23,472 bases of DNA from a virus. Each line of letters begins with the position of its first letter. Position 1 is the stretch's first letter. The stretch spans positions 1 to 23,472 of IMG/VR virus record IMGVR_UViG_3300007539_004830; one strand, 5' to 3'. Positions 13,967-21,151 of this stretch are shown here, in pieces. The notes under the pieces were generated by a model. The model worked only from the letters and a program-made list of their open reading frames with translations, was not told the DNA's origin and searched no databases. Both the position numbers and the translations under genes were made by a program.

Positions 13967-14652
13967 ACTACTATTATATTTCTAGAGGCAAATTCCTTAA
14001 CTCTATTTGGCTTTATCCCATTAACTTTGTTAACTGTAGTCTCGTGGAGATAGCAAGGCATGTCTGTGGTCTCCATCAAAGCAAAGAAAGAACTGTACAT
14101 AACGTGCCGTTCTTTAGCCTCCTCTAGTATTTTATAAAAATCAAAAAGAAGGTATTCGGGGTAATCATGGCTTCGTATAATCTGACCATCATACTCCACA
14201 TCAATGTTATACCCCCTTGACGGGTCATCATGAACGAAAATAAAATTATCTTCTTTAACAATCTTATCGTAAACTTCCTTCTCCCTGTCATGGTCTCGCT
14301 GAACATGGAACGCCTCTTTCCTAAATTTAGGGTCTATACCAAAGCTAGAGTACCAACCGTCCTCAAAGAATCTTCCTTCTTCATCACTCTCCATCTCGGG
14401 TTTGAACATGTGATTTAGTTTAGGTCCTTGCCATTGGTGAAAAATAGAAGCTGCTTCGTGGTCACCCCGGCAAGAAATAATATTTATATTTTCTACATCT
14501 CGGAACAAAAACTTGACGTTATCCACATACCACTCTTTGGTTATGACAGACATAGTTTTGGACTGCTGTGCAATCAACCTCACTAAAGGAGACAGCGTAA
14601 TATGGTCTCCTAAGCCTAAGTGATGGTATATTAAAAAATCACCGTCTATCAT
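13963..14652 (-). CDS. Second GT9-like glycosyltransferase
   Basis: 229 residues starting FLIYHHLGLGDHITLSPLVR (6-25), the GLGD-H loop seen in compact GT9/heptosyltransferase-like proteins that sit in bacterial surface-glycan clusters. Later it has NFIFVHDDPSRGYNID, where the strand and loop after the linker bind the donor, and VMYSSFFALME, the counterpart of the C-terminal donor site. AGGA lies 8 nt before ATG 14652. Its stop overlaps the start of the next GT9-like gene. Similarity to that neighbour is structural only; the sequences are quite different. Confidence 0.68.
   Translation of the reverse strand: MIDGDFLIYHHLGLGDHITLSPLVRLIAQQSKTMSVITKEWYVDNVKFLFRDVENINIISCRGDHEAASIFHQWQGPKLNHMFKPEMESDEEGRFFEDGWYSSFGIDPKFRKEAFHVQRDHDREKEVYDKIVKEDNFIFVHDDPSRGYNIDVEYDGQIIRSHDYPEYLLFDFYKILEEAKERHVMYSSFFALMETTDMPCYLHETTVNKVNGIKPNRVKEFASRNIIVV
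13967..13980 (-). promoter_or_regulatory. AATATAATAGTAGT element before ATG 13966
   Basis: Minus-strand AATATAATA followed by GTAGT and ATG, lying inside the last codons of the upstream gene. It resembles the other CTATAATA elements but with 5 rather than 4 spacer bases and in coding sequence, so chance is a real alternative. Confidence 0.3.
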
Positions 14653-15520
14653 TTAAGTATTCCTGTAAGCATGTTTTCCACGGACGCATGATGTTCTTGC
14701 CCATAACGTTTAATCTGTTATTTACTAAAGCTTCGCATGTAGGTCTAGGAGCGAAGTAATCTGCTGAGAAGAACTCGGAGTCTACTGGAACAACATCAAC
14801 GTCCAAATCCAAGTGGTTTAGTATCTCGACAGCTACATCAAATCTACTCACATGACCCTCACACACCATATTGTAAAGACCATATGATAGACGTTCGTTA
14901 AAGACAGCGTTATACAAACACTCGGAAAAATCTTTAGTGTAAGTAGGAGTTCCTTCTTTATCCTCTACTGCATAAATTGTAGATGCTCCAGCGTCTAGCT
15001 GTTTTAGGATTTTGCCAACGAACTTCTTGTCTTTCTTTCCTCCGCCCATCATCCATCCTGCGCGGAACACATAGGATTTGTGATAATTATGCAAGACGTG
15101 GCGTTCTCCGTCATACTTAGTTTTTCCGTAAACGCTAGTAGGTTCCGGCTTATCTTGCTCAGTGTAGTGGTCTTTGTCGCCTTTAAATATTCCCGCTGTG
15201 GAGATATAAACGTAAGGAATATCCAGCTCTTTTGCAATCTCCATGAGGTTTTTTGCGCCAACATAATTGGTCATCAAAGCGTCCTTTGGATGCCCCTCAC
15301 AATACTCTAAATCAGTTAGGGCAGCTAAGTTAATAATTAAATCAGGTTTAAAAGGAACAATGTCCTCGCGCATCTGCATTTTATTCCGAACGTCCGCGTA
15401 ATGCAACCATTCTTCGTTAAGGTCTATATCGGAAGCCTTAACTATATGTGTGCCAGAAAAAGCTTTGCACATGTCCGTACCCAGCATTCCCCCAGCTCCT
15501 GCAATATAAACTTTATTCAT
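14639..15520 (-). CDS. rmlD: RmlD-like dTDP-4-dehydrorhamnose reductase, full length
   Basis: 293 residues, the usual RmlD size. NAD(P)-binding GAGGMLG is at 8-14, INLAALTDLEYCE at 63-75, ISTAGIF at 106-112 and catalytic YGKTK at 131-135. VFRAGWMMGGG is at 151-161, and PRPTCEAL near 262-269 corresponds to the RP.(Y/F)S.L segment of RmlD. It reduces a 4-keto-6-deoxysugar nucleotide. Since the rmlAB genes are 10 kb away beside another RmlD-like reductase, this copy may act on another 4-keto sugar, such as the 4,6-dehydratase product made by its neighbour (inference). Confidence 0.87.
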   Translation of the reverse strand: MNKVYIAGAGGMLGTDMCKAFSGTHIVKASDIDLNEEWLHYADVRNKMQMREDIVPFKPDLIINLAALTDLEYCEGHPKDALMTNYVGAKNLMEIAKELDIPYVYISTAGIFKGDKDHYTEQDKPEPTSVYGKTKYDGERHVLHNYHKSYVFRAGWMMGGGKKDKKFVGKILKQLDAGASTIYAVEDKEGTPTYTKDFSECLYNAVFNERLSYGLYNMVCEGHVSRFDVAVEILNHLDLDVDVVPVDSEFFSADYFAPRPTCEALVNNRLNVMGKNIMRPWKTCLQEYLNDRR

Positions 15521-15735
15521 TTTGATTCACATAAGTGGTTAAAGGTTTCGTCTATTTGGATAAGGAGTTTTTGGCGCTTCTCTTGTAGTTTTTCACAAAT
15601 CTCACCACCCTTTCTCCTTTCCGCAAACGACAGAGAAGAATCATTAGCGATGTAATGATTCTTCATCCAAGAACCCCATACATGAATAAGTTCTTCGATT
15701 AAATTATTAAAGTTGTTACTTTTTAGATTTGGCAT
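15517..15735 (-). CDS. Small helical protein in glycan cluster, 72 aa
   Basis: 72 residues, Trp-containing N-terminal helix (LIEELIHVWGSWMKNHY), a polar loop, then a charged helix with GEICEKLQEKRQKLLIQIDE at about 44-63. From memory this W...(E/D)...K/R...L(N/Q)xxR..LI..ID pattern resembles DUF4254-type proteins found beside glycosyltransferase genes in bacteria; this is unverified. It overlaps the 84-residue gene upstream by 20 nt and the RmlD-like gene by ATGA. No SD is seen, so translation is probably coupled. Confidence 0.68.
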   Translation of the reverse strand: MPNLKSNNFNNLIEELIHVWGSWMKNHYIANDSSLSFAERRKGGEICEKLQEKRQKLLIQIDETFNHLCESK

Positions 15736-15970
15736 AAGTTTTCACGTTTCTTAGTGCTTGGTTTTTTTCTTCTCCACTTAGAACTTTATCAACTTTAGTA
15801 TTTAAAAAATCCATAAGAGTTCCTCTGTTTTCGTTGAGGATATTCATTTTGTTCTCACATTCAACATACTCTTCATCAGTTATGTCTTCTTTGTGAATCT
15901 GTTCCCGCAATGAAAATATCTTCATATTCTCAATGATTAGTTTATCTATTAACTCAGCAATACTAAGCAT
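15716..15970 (-). CDS. Small helical protein in glycan cluster, 84 aa
   Basis: 84 residues starting at ATG 15970, which is preceded by an unusually strong GGAGGAAGGAA SD. The open frame runs 14 codons further upstream, but that part overlaps the previous gene and lacks an SD. It is mostly helical: IAELIDKLIIENMKIFSLRE at 4-23, then ENKMNILNENRGTLMDFLN around 39-57. The NILNENRGTLMDFLN segment has the same rhythm as KLQEKRQKLLIQID of the next gene, so the two may be related helical partners. No enzyme motif is seen. Confidence 0.72.
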   Translation of the reverse strand: MLSIAELIDKLIIENMKIFSLREQIHKEDITDEEYVECENKMNILNENRGTLMDFLNTKVDKVLSGEEKNQALRNVKTYAKSKK

Positions 15971-16619
15971 TTCCTTCCTCCCAAGTCTTAATGTGGGGTT
16001 CATAGACACCACCTAGAAGGTGGGAGCCGGGGAATTCTCTAACTTCTCCTGAATTAAAATTAAAATCAAGACCATGAACCAAGCAATTGCCTCTGGCGTA
16101 GGGTAGGTACATGTACGCGCCTAGGAACCTCTGGTCTCGATACTTATCATGCTCGTCAGCTGAAAGTTCAAAGTGGCGAATAGATTCTCCCATGTTGAAA
16201 GGTAGTTCCTTAGGTTTTGCCCCCCAAAGACCTCCCATCACAAAAAAATTGTGAACAGGAACACAGCGCATGATATGGTAAGGATAATCAGTCTTCATCC
16301 ACTCGTCTACCGCTGCCTTGTCATGTTTATTTAATCTATCATCAAGGTCTCTAACTATAAATCTGTCTACGGTCTTATCATCTGCGATACAATATCTCCA
16401 AAACATACCATACTTGATATTCATGGATTCTACAGAGACAGTCTCCACTAGAGGGTGTTCGCTTAGAGCTTTTAGAGATTCAGCAGGGACAGTATGGTCG
16501 TGGTAAATCCTGATGCTCCACCCCGGAAAATGTTCTTCCACCAAATCAACGTTTCTAAACGCGCCTTCTAAATAAAGGGGATTATCTCCCCACAAACTAT
16601 AAGCTATTATATTTTTCAT
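15963..16619 (-). CDS. Putative GT-A-type glycosyltransferase, 218 aa
   Basis: 218 residues from ATG 16619, coupled to the previous stop by ATGA; an in-frame GTG at 16631 is less likely. AYSLWGDNPLYLEGAFRNVD at 6-25, GWSIRIYHD at 33-41, and KYGMFWRYCIADD at 69-81 followed by RFIVRDLDDRL at 86-96 are typical of a family of small GT-A-like proteins. The RDLDDRL segment holds a DxD-like metal/nucleotide-sugar site. HIMRCVPVHN and MGGLWGAKPKELP follow. I infer a sugar transferase acting in this cluster; donor and acceptor are unknown. Confidence 0.75.
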   Translation of the reverse strand: MKNIIAYSLWGDNPLYLEGAFRNVDLVEEHFPGWSIRIYHDHTVPAESLKALSEHPLVETVSVESMNIKYGMFWRYCIADDKTVDRFIVRDLDDRLNKHDKAAVDEWMKTDYPYHIMRCVPVHNFFVMGGLWGAKPKELPFNMGESIRHFELSADEHDKYRDQRFLGAYMYLPYARGNCLVHGLDFNFNSGEVREFPGSHLLGGVYEPHIKTWEEGNA

Positions 16620-17428
16620 TTGTCTTGCCACGCAAAATAAGTTTCGTAAATGTAATCTTCTGGAATCTCATACTTTTGTATTAGTTCCATGTTTTCCTTA
16701 ACGGCATCTAACTTTGATTCATACAGTTCTTCCGTTAATGAAGATAGGTCTAGGTTATGGTCTAACATGATAATGCCATCTGTGTTAAAATAATCCCCAA
16801 TGTTAGGACAACCATAATACACAGGTATTGTTCCTGTCGCAAAACAATCACCTATCTTTTCTGTAAAGTAGTTTGGCATTGCACAATTTTCTATAGCGAC
16901 TGAGAATCTATAATCTCTCAGAGCTTCTTCCTTTTTTTCGATAGGATTAAAACCTCTACCAAAAAAATCAAGCTTATTTTTAAATTTCTCTACCCATGCT
17001 AGTCTATAAAGATGACCAAGAACCATGGCTTTGTTAGACGATACCATAGAAACGTTTTTAGTTTTTTCAAACATTTGGGGTTCTTCAATCCAATGGGTAC
17101 CGACAGGAGCGAGCTTGAACCTTGGGTCTAGCTTAAGTAATGCTTCACTATGAGTAAAAATACAATCATACTTGTCTAGGACACTCGGTGCGTGAGCATA
17201 TACTTGGGGGATAATAGCTTCCGATTCTAAAAGCCAACCATATCTATTTTCCTTTTGTACATAGTCGGGTCCAGGTTGAAACAATCCCTCGTCTACGTGG
17301 AAGCTGGTGGGAGCTGTGCCATTACGTAACCATTCTATATGATAAGAGTCTTTGCCGTGGGTAGCACATGGGTCTCCCGCAAAGGTGTCCCCAATTATAT
17401 TCCATCTATTTTTGTTGTACTCGTTCAT
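16616..17428 (-). CDS. GT10 (alpha-1,3-fucosyltransferase-like) glycosyltransferase
   Basis: 270 residues. The C-terminal half carries the GT10 hallmark. VSMVSSNK (126-133) and GHLYRLAW (138-145) come first, then FFGRGFNP at 155-162 (the N.V.FFG region), FSVAIEN at 175-181 and YFTEKIGDCF at 187-196, and GTIPVYYGCPNIGDYF at 199-214. GT10 enzymes move L-fucose from GDP-fucose; some accept GDP-L-galactose or related sugars. GDP-mannose 4,6-dehydratase-like and 3,5-epimerase genes in the same operon could supply such donors. GAGGAAACC lies 4-10 nt before ATG 17428, and the gene overlaps the GT2 gene by 23 nt. There is no membrane anchor, so it acts in the cytoplasm. Confidence 0.87.
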   Translation of the reverse strand: MNEYNKNRWNIIGDTFAGDPCATHGKDSYHIEWLRNGTAPTSFHVDEGLFQPGPDYVQKENRYGWLLESEAIIPQVYAHAPSVLDKYDCIFTHSEALLKLDPRFKLAPVGTHWIEEPQMFEKTKNVSMVSSNKAMVLGHLYRLAWVEKFKNKLDFFGRGFNPIEKKEEALRDYRFSVAIENCAMPNYFTEKIGDCFATGTIPVYYGCPNIGDYFNTDGIIMLDHNLDLSSLTEELYESKLDAVKENMELIQKYEIPEDYIYETYFAWQDK

Positions 17429-18158
17429 AAGGTTTCCTCATTGCGATTTCTCTACCGCATCTAACTTGGTCAGCTAGGTGTATCTTAAAATCATTGTTTG
17501 GAGTTTGTAAATTGTATATCATTAATTCATCTTCTATGTACTCAATCCTGTCTTTTCCCGCCATTTCTAACATAGGAGTAAAGATAGCAACATCAGCACA
17601 TGTAGAAAACAATTTACCGTTTGAGTCTAGGAAATCTCCCATCTTAATTTTATCCCACATCCATCGGTAGAAGGTTCTAACCTGTGAGAAACACCAGCCT
17701 CTAACTATCCACTCTCGGAAGTTATCACCGGTCTCGCTTAGAGGTTTACATACTGAGGGAGTTTTTCCATCAGAACACTTGTAGTTACCATAAGTCGCTA
17801 GGCACTTTGTTTCCTTGTACCTATCCGAAATCGTCTGCAATACGTTCTCGTGTGCGAACCAATCATCCCCATCCAAGTGAACTATAATATCGTTCGGCTT
17901 AGATAGTGAGTTTTCTACCCCCTGAATATGGCTATGCAGAGTTCCACATTTGTTTGGCACATGACCTAAAATATAACGGTCATCATCCCCTACTGCTTCA
18001 ATAGCATTTTTAAATGTATCGTCCGTAGATGCATCATCAATAATTACGTGCATAAAATTTTTATAAGTCTGCTTTTTAGTAGACTCGATACATTTACCAA
18101 TCCATTCCTCTGCATTATGCACAGGGCTGATAACAAAAAGTTTACTTTCCTCTTCCAT
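17406..18158 (-). CDS. GT2-family glycosyltransferase
   Basis: 250 residues with a textbook GT2 N-terminal domain. ISPVHNAEEWIGKCIES is at 10-26, VIIDDASTDDT at 38-48 binds the nucleotide, and IVHLDGDDWF at 92-101 holds the DxD metal site. The C-terminal part has SQVRTFYRWMWDKI and TCADVAIFTPMLEMAG, in the acceptor-binding region where an ED/DxD-like residue acts as base in GT2. There are no membrane spans. A strong GGAGGG SD precedes ATG 18158. It overlaps the GT2-like gene before it by 17 nt and the GT10 gene after it by 23 nt. Confidence 0.92.
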   Translation of the reverse strand: MEEESKLFVISPVHNAEEWIGKCIESTKKQTYKNFMHVIIDDASTDDTFKNAIEAVGDDDRYILGHVPNKCGTLHSHIQGVENSLSKPNDIIVHLDGDDWFAHENVLQTISDRYKETKCLATYGNYKCSDGKTPSVCKPLSETGDNFREWIVRGWCFSQVRTFYRWMWDKIKMGDFLDSNGKLFSTCADVAIFTPMLEMAGKDRIEYIEDELMIYNLQTPNNDFKIHLADQVRCGREIAMRKPYERVQQK

Positions 18159-18750
18159 TTGTTCCCTCCAATTCAGGTCTAACTAAGTACGTTACCTTGC
18201 TCAGCCAATCCACGCTAAATCCTTTTGTATGGCATAATAACACATGGAAGAAATCAGCATAGTCTTGTACATGGGGAGGTACTTCCGTGGAAAATGGGTT
18301 CTTTGTTAAGACATCAACCTTATAGATAGGAACAGCTACGTTACCCATAACAACTCCTTTACTTTTATCCAGGCACATTTCCATTCCGTTGTTAAACAAC
18401 AATCCTTGTACCCAAATATCTACGGAAGAGTCTCTGCTGATAGCATTTCTAATGATATCTCCTGCTCCTGGAGCAAGCTCATCATCGTCATCAACAAAAA
18501 CCACATACTCTGTTTCAGTTAAGGCAACTCCAACATTAGCAGCTACCGCTCCGTAACAACCCCAGTTCTTTTTTAATTCAATGGCAGCGTCCGCACCACC
18601 AACAATTAACTCACCAGTCTCTTGGTCATACAGAGGGTGTCCGTCAGAGACAACGACGACAGGAAAGCCCTCACGCTCCGCACTGTCTATAGCTTTCTGT
18701 AACGTAGGTCTTCCTATTGTTTTAACTATTGCTGTTACTTTGCTCTGCAT
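18142..18750 (-). CDS. GT2-like (GT-A) glycosyltransferase, 202 aa
   Basis: 202 residues. VTAIVKTIGRPTLQKAIDSA is at 5-24, VVVVSDG at 31-37, GAVAANVGV at 67-75 and the DxD-type VFVDDDDEL at 84-92, followed by FHVLLCHTKGFSVDWL. This is a short GT-A fold protein, smaller than most GT2 enzymes, and its nucleotide-binding VSDG replaces the usual (D/N)DGS. It overlaps the GT4 gene by 29 nt and the next GT2 gene by 17 nt; only a weak GAAGAA precedes the ATG. Confidence 0.85.
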   Translation of the reverse strand: MQSKVTAIVKTIGRPTLQKAIDSAEREGFPVVVVSDGHPLYDQETGELIVGGADAAIELKKNWGCYGAVAANVGVALTETEYVVFVDDDDELAPGAGDIIRNAISRDSSVDIWVQGLLFNNGMEMCLDKSKGVVMGNVAVPIYKVDVLTKNPFSTEVPPHVQDYADFFHVLLCHTKGFSVDWLSKVTYLVRPELEGTNGRGK

Positions 18751-19933
18751 GTTTCTTCATAGCCTCTGCTTTGTATCCCATCAGTTGCTTGTACAGATGG
18801 TACCGCTCTCTTACATGATTGTTAATGTTGAATCGCTCATTTACGATTTGTCGTAAGTTCTCTCCCATTTGCTTGCGTAATTTTTTATCTTTGTGAAGCA
18901 ATGTAAGTTTCTTTACCCACTCGCTCTTAGGAGCTCCATCAGGAATGAGGAATCCAGTCTCACCATCTTTAATAGTTTCGGCATAGCATCCAACGTCGCT
19001 AGCAACGAGAGGAACCCCGTACCTACCACACTCCATTAATTTGATATCAGATTTAGAATCGTTAAAGTTATTCATTTGTAGAGGAGCGATACTAATATCC
19101 ATATCTCTATACATCACTCCGTAGTGCTCCCCGTTCATAGCATGACCAAAGAATATGTTTTTTCTTTGTTTCATTGGAACGCCGTACATTAGATGTCTCT
19201 CATATGCATCCCAAACGTCTTGTTGCCAATCTTTTTTTTCTCCTTTTTTCAGTGGAGGTCTGCCATGGAACGTCCATCGTAAGTTCTCTGCTCCAACCTT
19301 GGAGTTCATCCCTAAGATTACGCTTCTAAACTCTTTAACATCTTCCTCGTGGTGGATGCCCCCCACCCAACCGATTCTGGTCATCCTTTTTTGTGGAGCG
19401 GGTTGCCACGGAACATTCCAGCAAGGTAGGTCGTAATCAATAGCATTTTTGATTACGACGAGTGCCTTTGAGCAGAAAGGTTTAATTCTTTCTGCAAACT
19501 TAGATTGAGTAACACTAACAAGGTCCGCATTCCAATAGAGAACCTTCGATGCCTCATCTAACTTCTGTTCTTTATACACATCATACAACCGATGCCCTGT
19601 ATAAAGGTCTGTTAATAAATCATCGGTGTCGTAGTGAGTGAACTTACCAAGCTCAGCTGCTTTAGCTAGAATATTTACTGTGTAAGCTCCTCCACGCGAG
19701 TGAATGTTGTGCGTAAAGACAACATCCGCCCACTTCATATTTTCGAATTCGAAGTCCTCCGGAGTACACCTTTTTTCATCGTCGTACCCCAGAGGATTAT
19801 CGTCAAAGCGAACCTCGACTACGTCTCCGCACTTTTCCGCCAGCTTTTTCATGGGCATGAGTATTCTATAGTACGCACATCCACCATGGTTAGCAGGGCA
19901 GCACAGAATACGTAGTTTTCGGTCCTTTTCCAT
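18722..19933 (-). CDS. GT4-family (GT-B) glycosyltransferase
   Basis: 403 residues with two Rossmann halves. The N-terminal domain begins RILCCPANHGGCAYYRILMP (8-27), a glycine-containing acceptor loop, and has ADVVFTHNIHSRGG at 69-82. The linker leads to IGWVGG at 187-192, where the donor domain starts. The donor-binding motif SKSDIKLMECGRYGVPLVAS at 293-312 and the following DVGCYAETIKDGETGFLI are typical of GT4 retaining transferases. The first gene of the glycan block, it starts as TAATG on the stop of the gp32-like gene and has no SD, so replication and glycan genes are transcriptionally linked here. Confidence 0.9.
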   Translation of the reverse strand: MEKDRKLRILCCPANHGGCAYYRILMPMKKLAEKCGDVVEVRFDDNPLGYDDEKRCTPEDFEFENMKWADVVFTHNIHSRGGAYTVNILAKAAELGKFTHYDTDDLLTDLYTGHRLYDVYKEQKLDEASKVLYWNADLVSVTQSKFAERIKPFCSKALVVIKNAIDYDLPCWNVPWQPAPQKRMTRIGWVGGIHHEEDVKEFRSVILGMNSKVGAENLRWTFHGRPPLKKGEKKDWQQDVWDAYERHLMYGVPMKQRKNIFFGHAMNGEHYGVMYRDMDISIAPLQMNNFNDSKSDIKLMECGRYGVPLVASDVGCYAETIKDGETGFLIPDGAPKSEWVKKLTLLHKDKKLRKQMGENLRQIVNERFNINNHVRERYHLYKQLMGYKAEAMKKHAEQSNSNS

Positions 19934-20691
19934 TAGACGTTAACGTCCTTTAAGTTTTGCAGAAAACTATCGCCGTCATCGGAAGATGAATCTTCGTGAG
20001 TGGGCGCAGGGCGTTCAGGTCTAGTGATAGATTCAATCTCCATAGCAAGAGACTTCAACTCATCGTATTCAGGAAGTTTGATAAGGGCATGAATATCATG
20101 CAACTCATCCATCCAAGTTGAAACTTGAGCTTCCGAACCTGCTGGAGTGCTCTTCGGACGAGGAGCAGACTTGTCGTAGTTCGGGAACCCACCGATTTGT
20201 TCCTTGATGATTTTAAAATCCCAACCAGAAGCAACATCAGTAATGTCGCCATAATCTTCATCAAAGAATGAATCTAGAATCTTACTGAACAGCTTTTGTC
20301 CCACGGATAGAATCTTAACACTCTCGTCTCTTCGGTCAACAACGTTCATATAAAAACGCTTGCGAGCCTTAATCTGACGAGCAGTATCAATCAGTGGTTG
20401 AGCTGCTGGGTTTTCTTTTCCAAGTTCGTTAACCTGCTTCCACAAACCGTAGTAAGTATCGCATACAGGACACTTGCCACCTTTCTCTCGCGGACAATGA
20501 TAGTTCTTGTCGTTGATTCTGTGGATAGAAGTTTCAGAATAGAATTGACCATCAGGGTCGTTCGGCGGTAGGACTCTAACGTAAGAAGTTCCATCTTCCA
20601 TCATGAAAAACTTCTTAAGAAATTCTTGGTTTCCTCCACCAGGATTATTAATTTGTTGATATTTTTTACGTAGTTCGTCAATGTTAACCAT
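19933..20691 (-). CDS. gp32-like single-stranded DNA-binding protein
   Basis: 252 residues with the three-part layout of T4 gp32. The basic N-terminus (VNIDELRKKYQQI) is for cooperative contacts. The core has a zinc motif NYHCPREKGGKCPVCDTYY near 63-81 (Cys66, Cys74, Cys77, with His57 or His65 as fourth ligand) and aromatic-rich strands (SYVRVLPPND, FYMNVVDRRD). The acidic tail is EDSSSDDGDSFLQ. It coats replication and recombination ssDNA and recruits partners through the tail. Its order with the helicase and RecA-like genes suits a T4-like replisome. GAGGTAATAACTA precedes ATG 20691. Confidence 0.9.
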   Translation of the reverse strand: MVNIDELRKKYQQINNPGGGNQEFLKKFFMMEDGTSYVRVLPPNDPDGQFYSETSIHRINDKNYHCPREKGGKCPVCDTYYGLWKQVNELGKENPAAQPLIDTARQIKARKRFYMNVVDRRDESVKILSVGQKLFSKILDSFFDEDYGDITDVASGWDFKIIKEQIGGFPNYDKSAPRPKSTPAGSEAQVSTWMDELHDIHALIKLPEYDELKSLAMEIESITRPERPAPTHEDSSSDDGDSFLQNLKDVNV

Positions 20692-20710
20692 TAGTTATTA
20701 CCTCAGTTTA

Positions 20711-21151
20711 TTAAAGTTCATGTAGTTTAATTTCCGCCCTTTTGTTAGCGGACATCTGAACCAACATATCTTTTTGATGGTCCAAAGAAGAGACTAGATT
20801 TTTAGCTAAGTTATATTTATGTTGAGCGTCTCTTACAACAGAAGACTGCTCTCGTAAAGAGGGCACTGTCTTCAAGTAAGCGTCTAAGGCTCTATCAGTT
20901 GCTTTTTGTCCAGACTCTTGTAGTTCTTTTCTTCTTGCTTCTCTGCAAAGAGCTTCTTGATAATCGAAGTCTGCTTCCGCGTCGTTTAAAACATATTTTG
21001 CATGGGCTAGCACCGCTCCAAAAAAAGCATAGATAGATGTATGTTTTTGTAGGCAAACATCCATGTTTTGGTCGGATACAGAGAGATAATCTTTCGCAAA
21101 CTTTAAGTACAAGTCTTTGATGTTATCATACGCTTCAGTTATATCATTCAT
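20711..21151 (-). CDS. Helical protein, UvsY-like recombination mediator candidate
   Basis: 146 residues, strongly helical and charged, with QKHTSIYAFFGAVLAHAKYVLNDAEADFDYQEA near 35-67, a basic middle (REARRKELQESGQKATDRALDAYLK) and a C-terminal amphipathic helix (LVSSLDHQKDMLVQM). T4 UvsY is 137 residues with a similar order (N-terminal helix, KH.S.......A......A...Y, short basic stretch, C-terminal helix) and loads UvsX on gp32-coated DNA. Position right before the gp32-like gene supports this, but the sequence match is weak and remembered, so it is only a candidate. No strong SD is seen at ATG 21151. Confidence 0.62.
   Translation of the reverse strand: MNDITEAYDNIKDLYLKFAKDYLSVSDQNMDVCLQKHTSIYAFFGAVLAHAKYVLNDAEADFDYQEALCREARRKELQESGQKATDRALDAYLKTVPSLREQSSVVRDAQHKYNLAKNLVSSLDHQKDMLVQMSANKRAEIKLHEL

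Noticed and set aside
11630-19950. Shared SNSNS string at the C-terminus of the GT4 protein and near the N-terminus of the FkbM protein
   Set aside because: Short low-complexity Ser/Asn run with no further similarity; coincidence.
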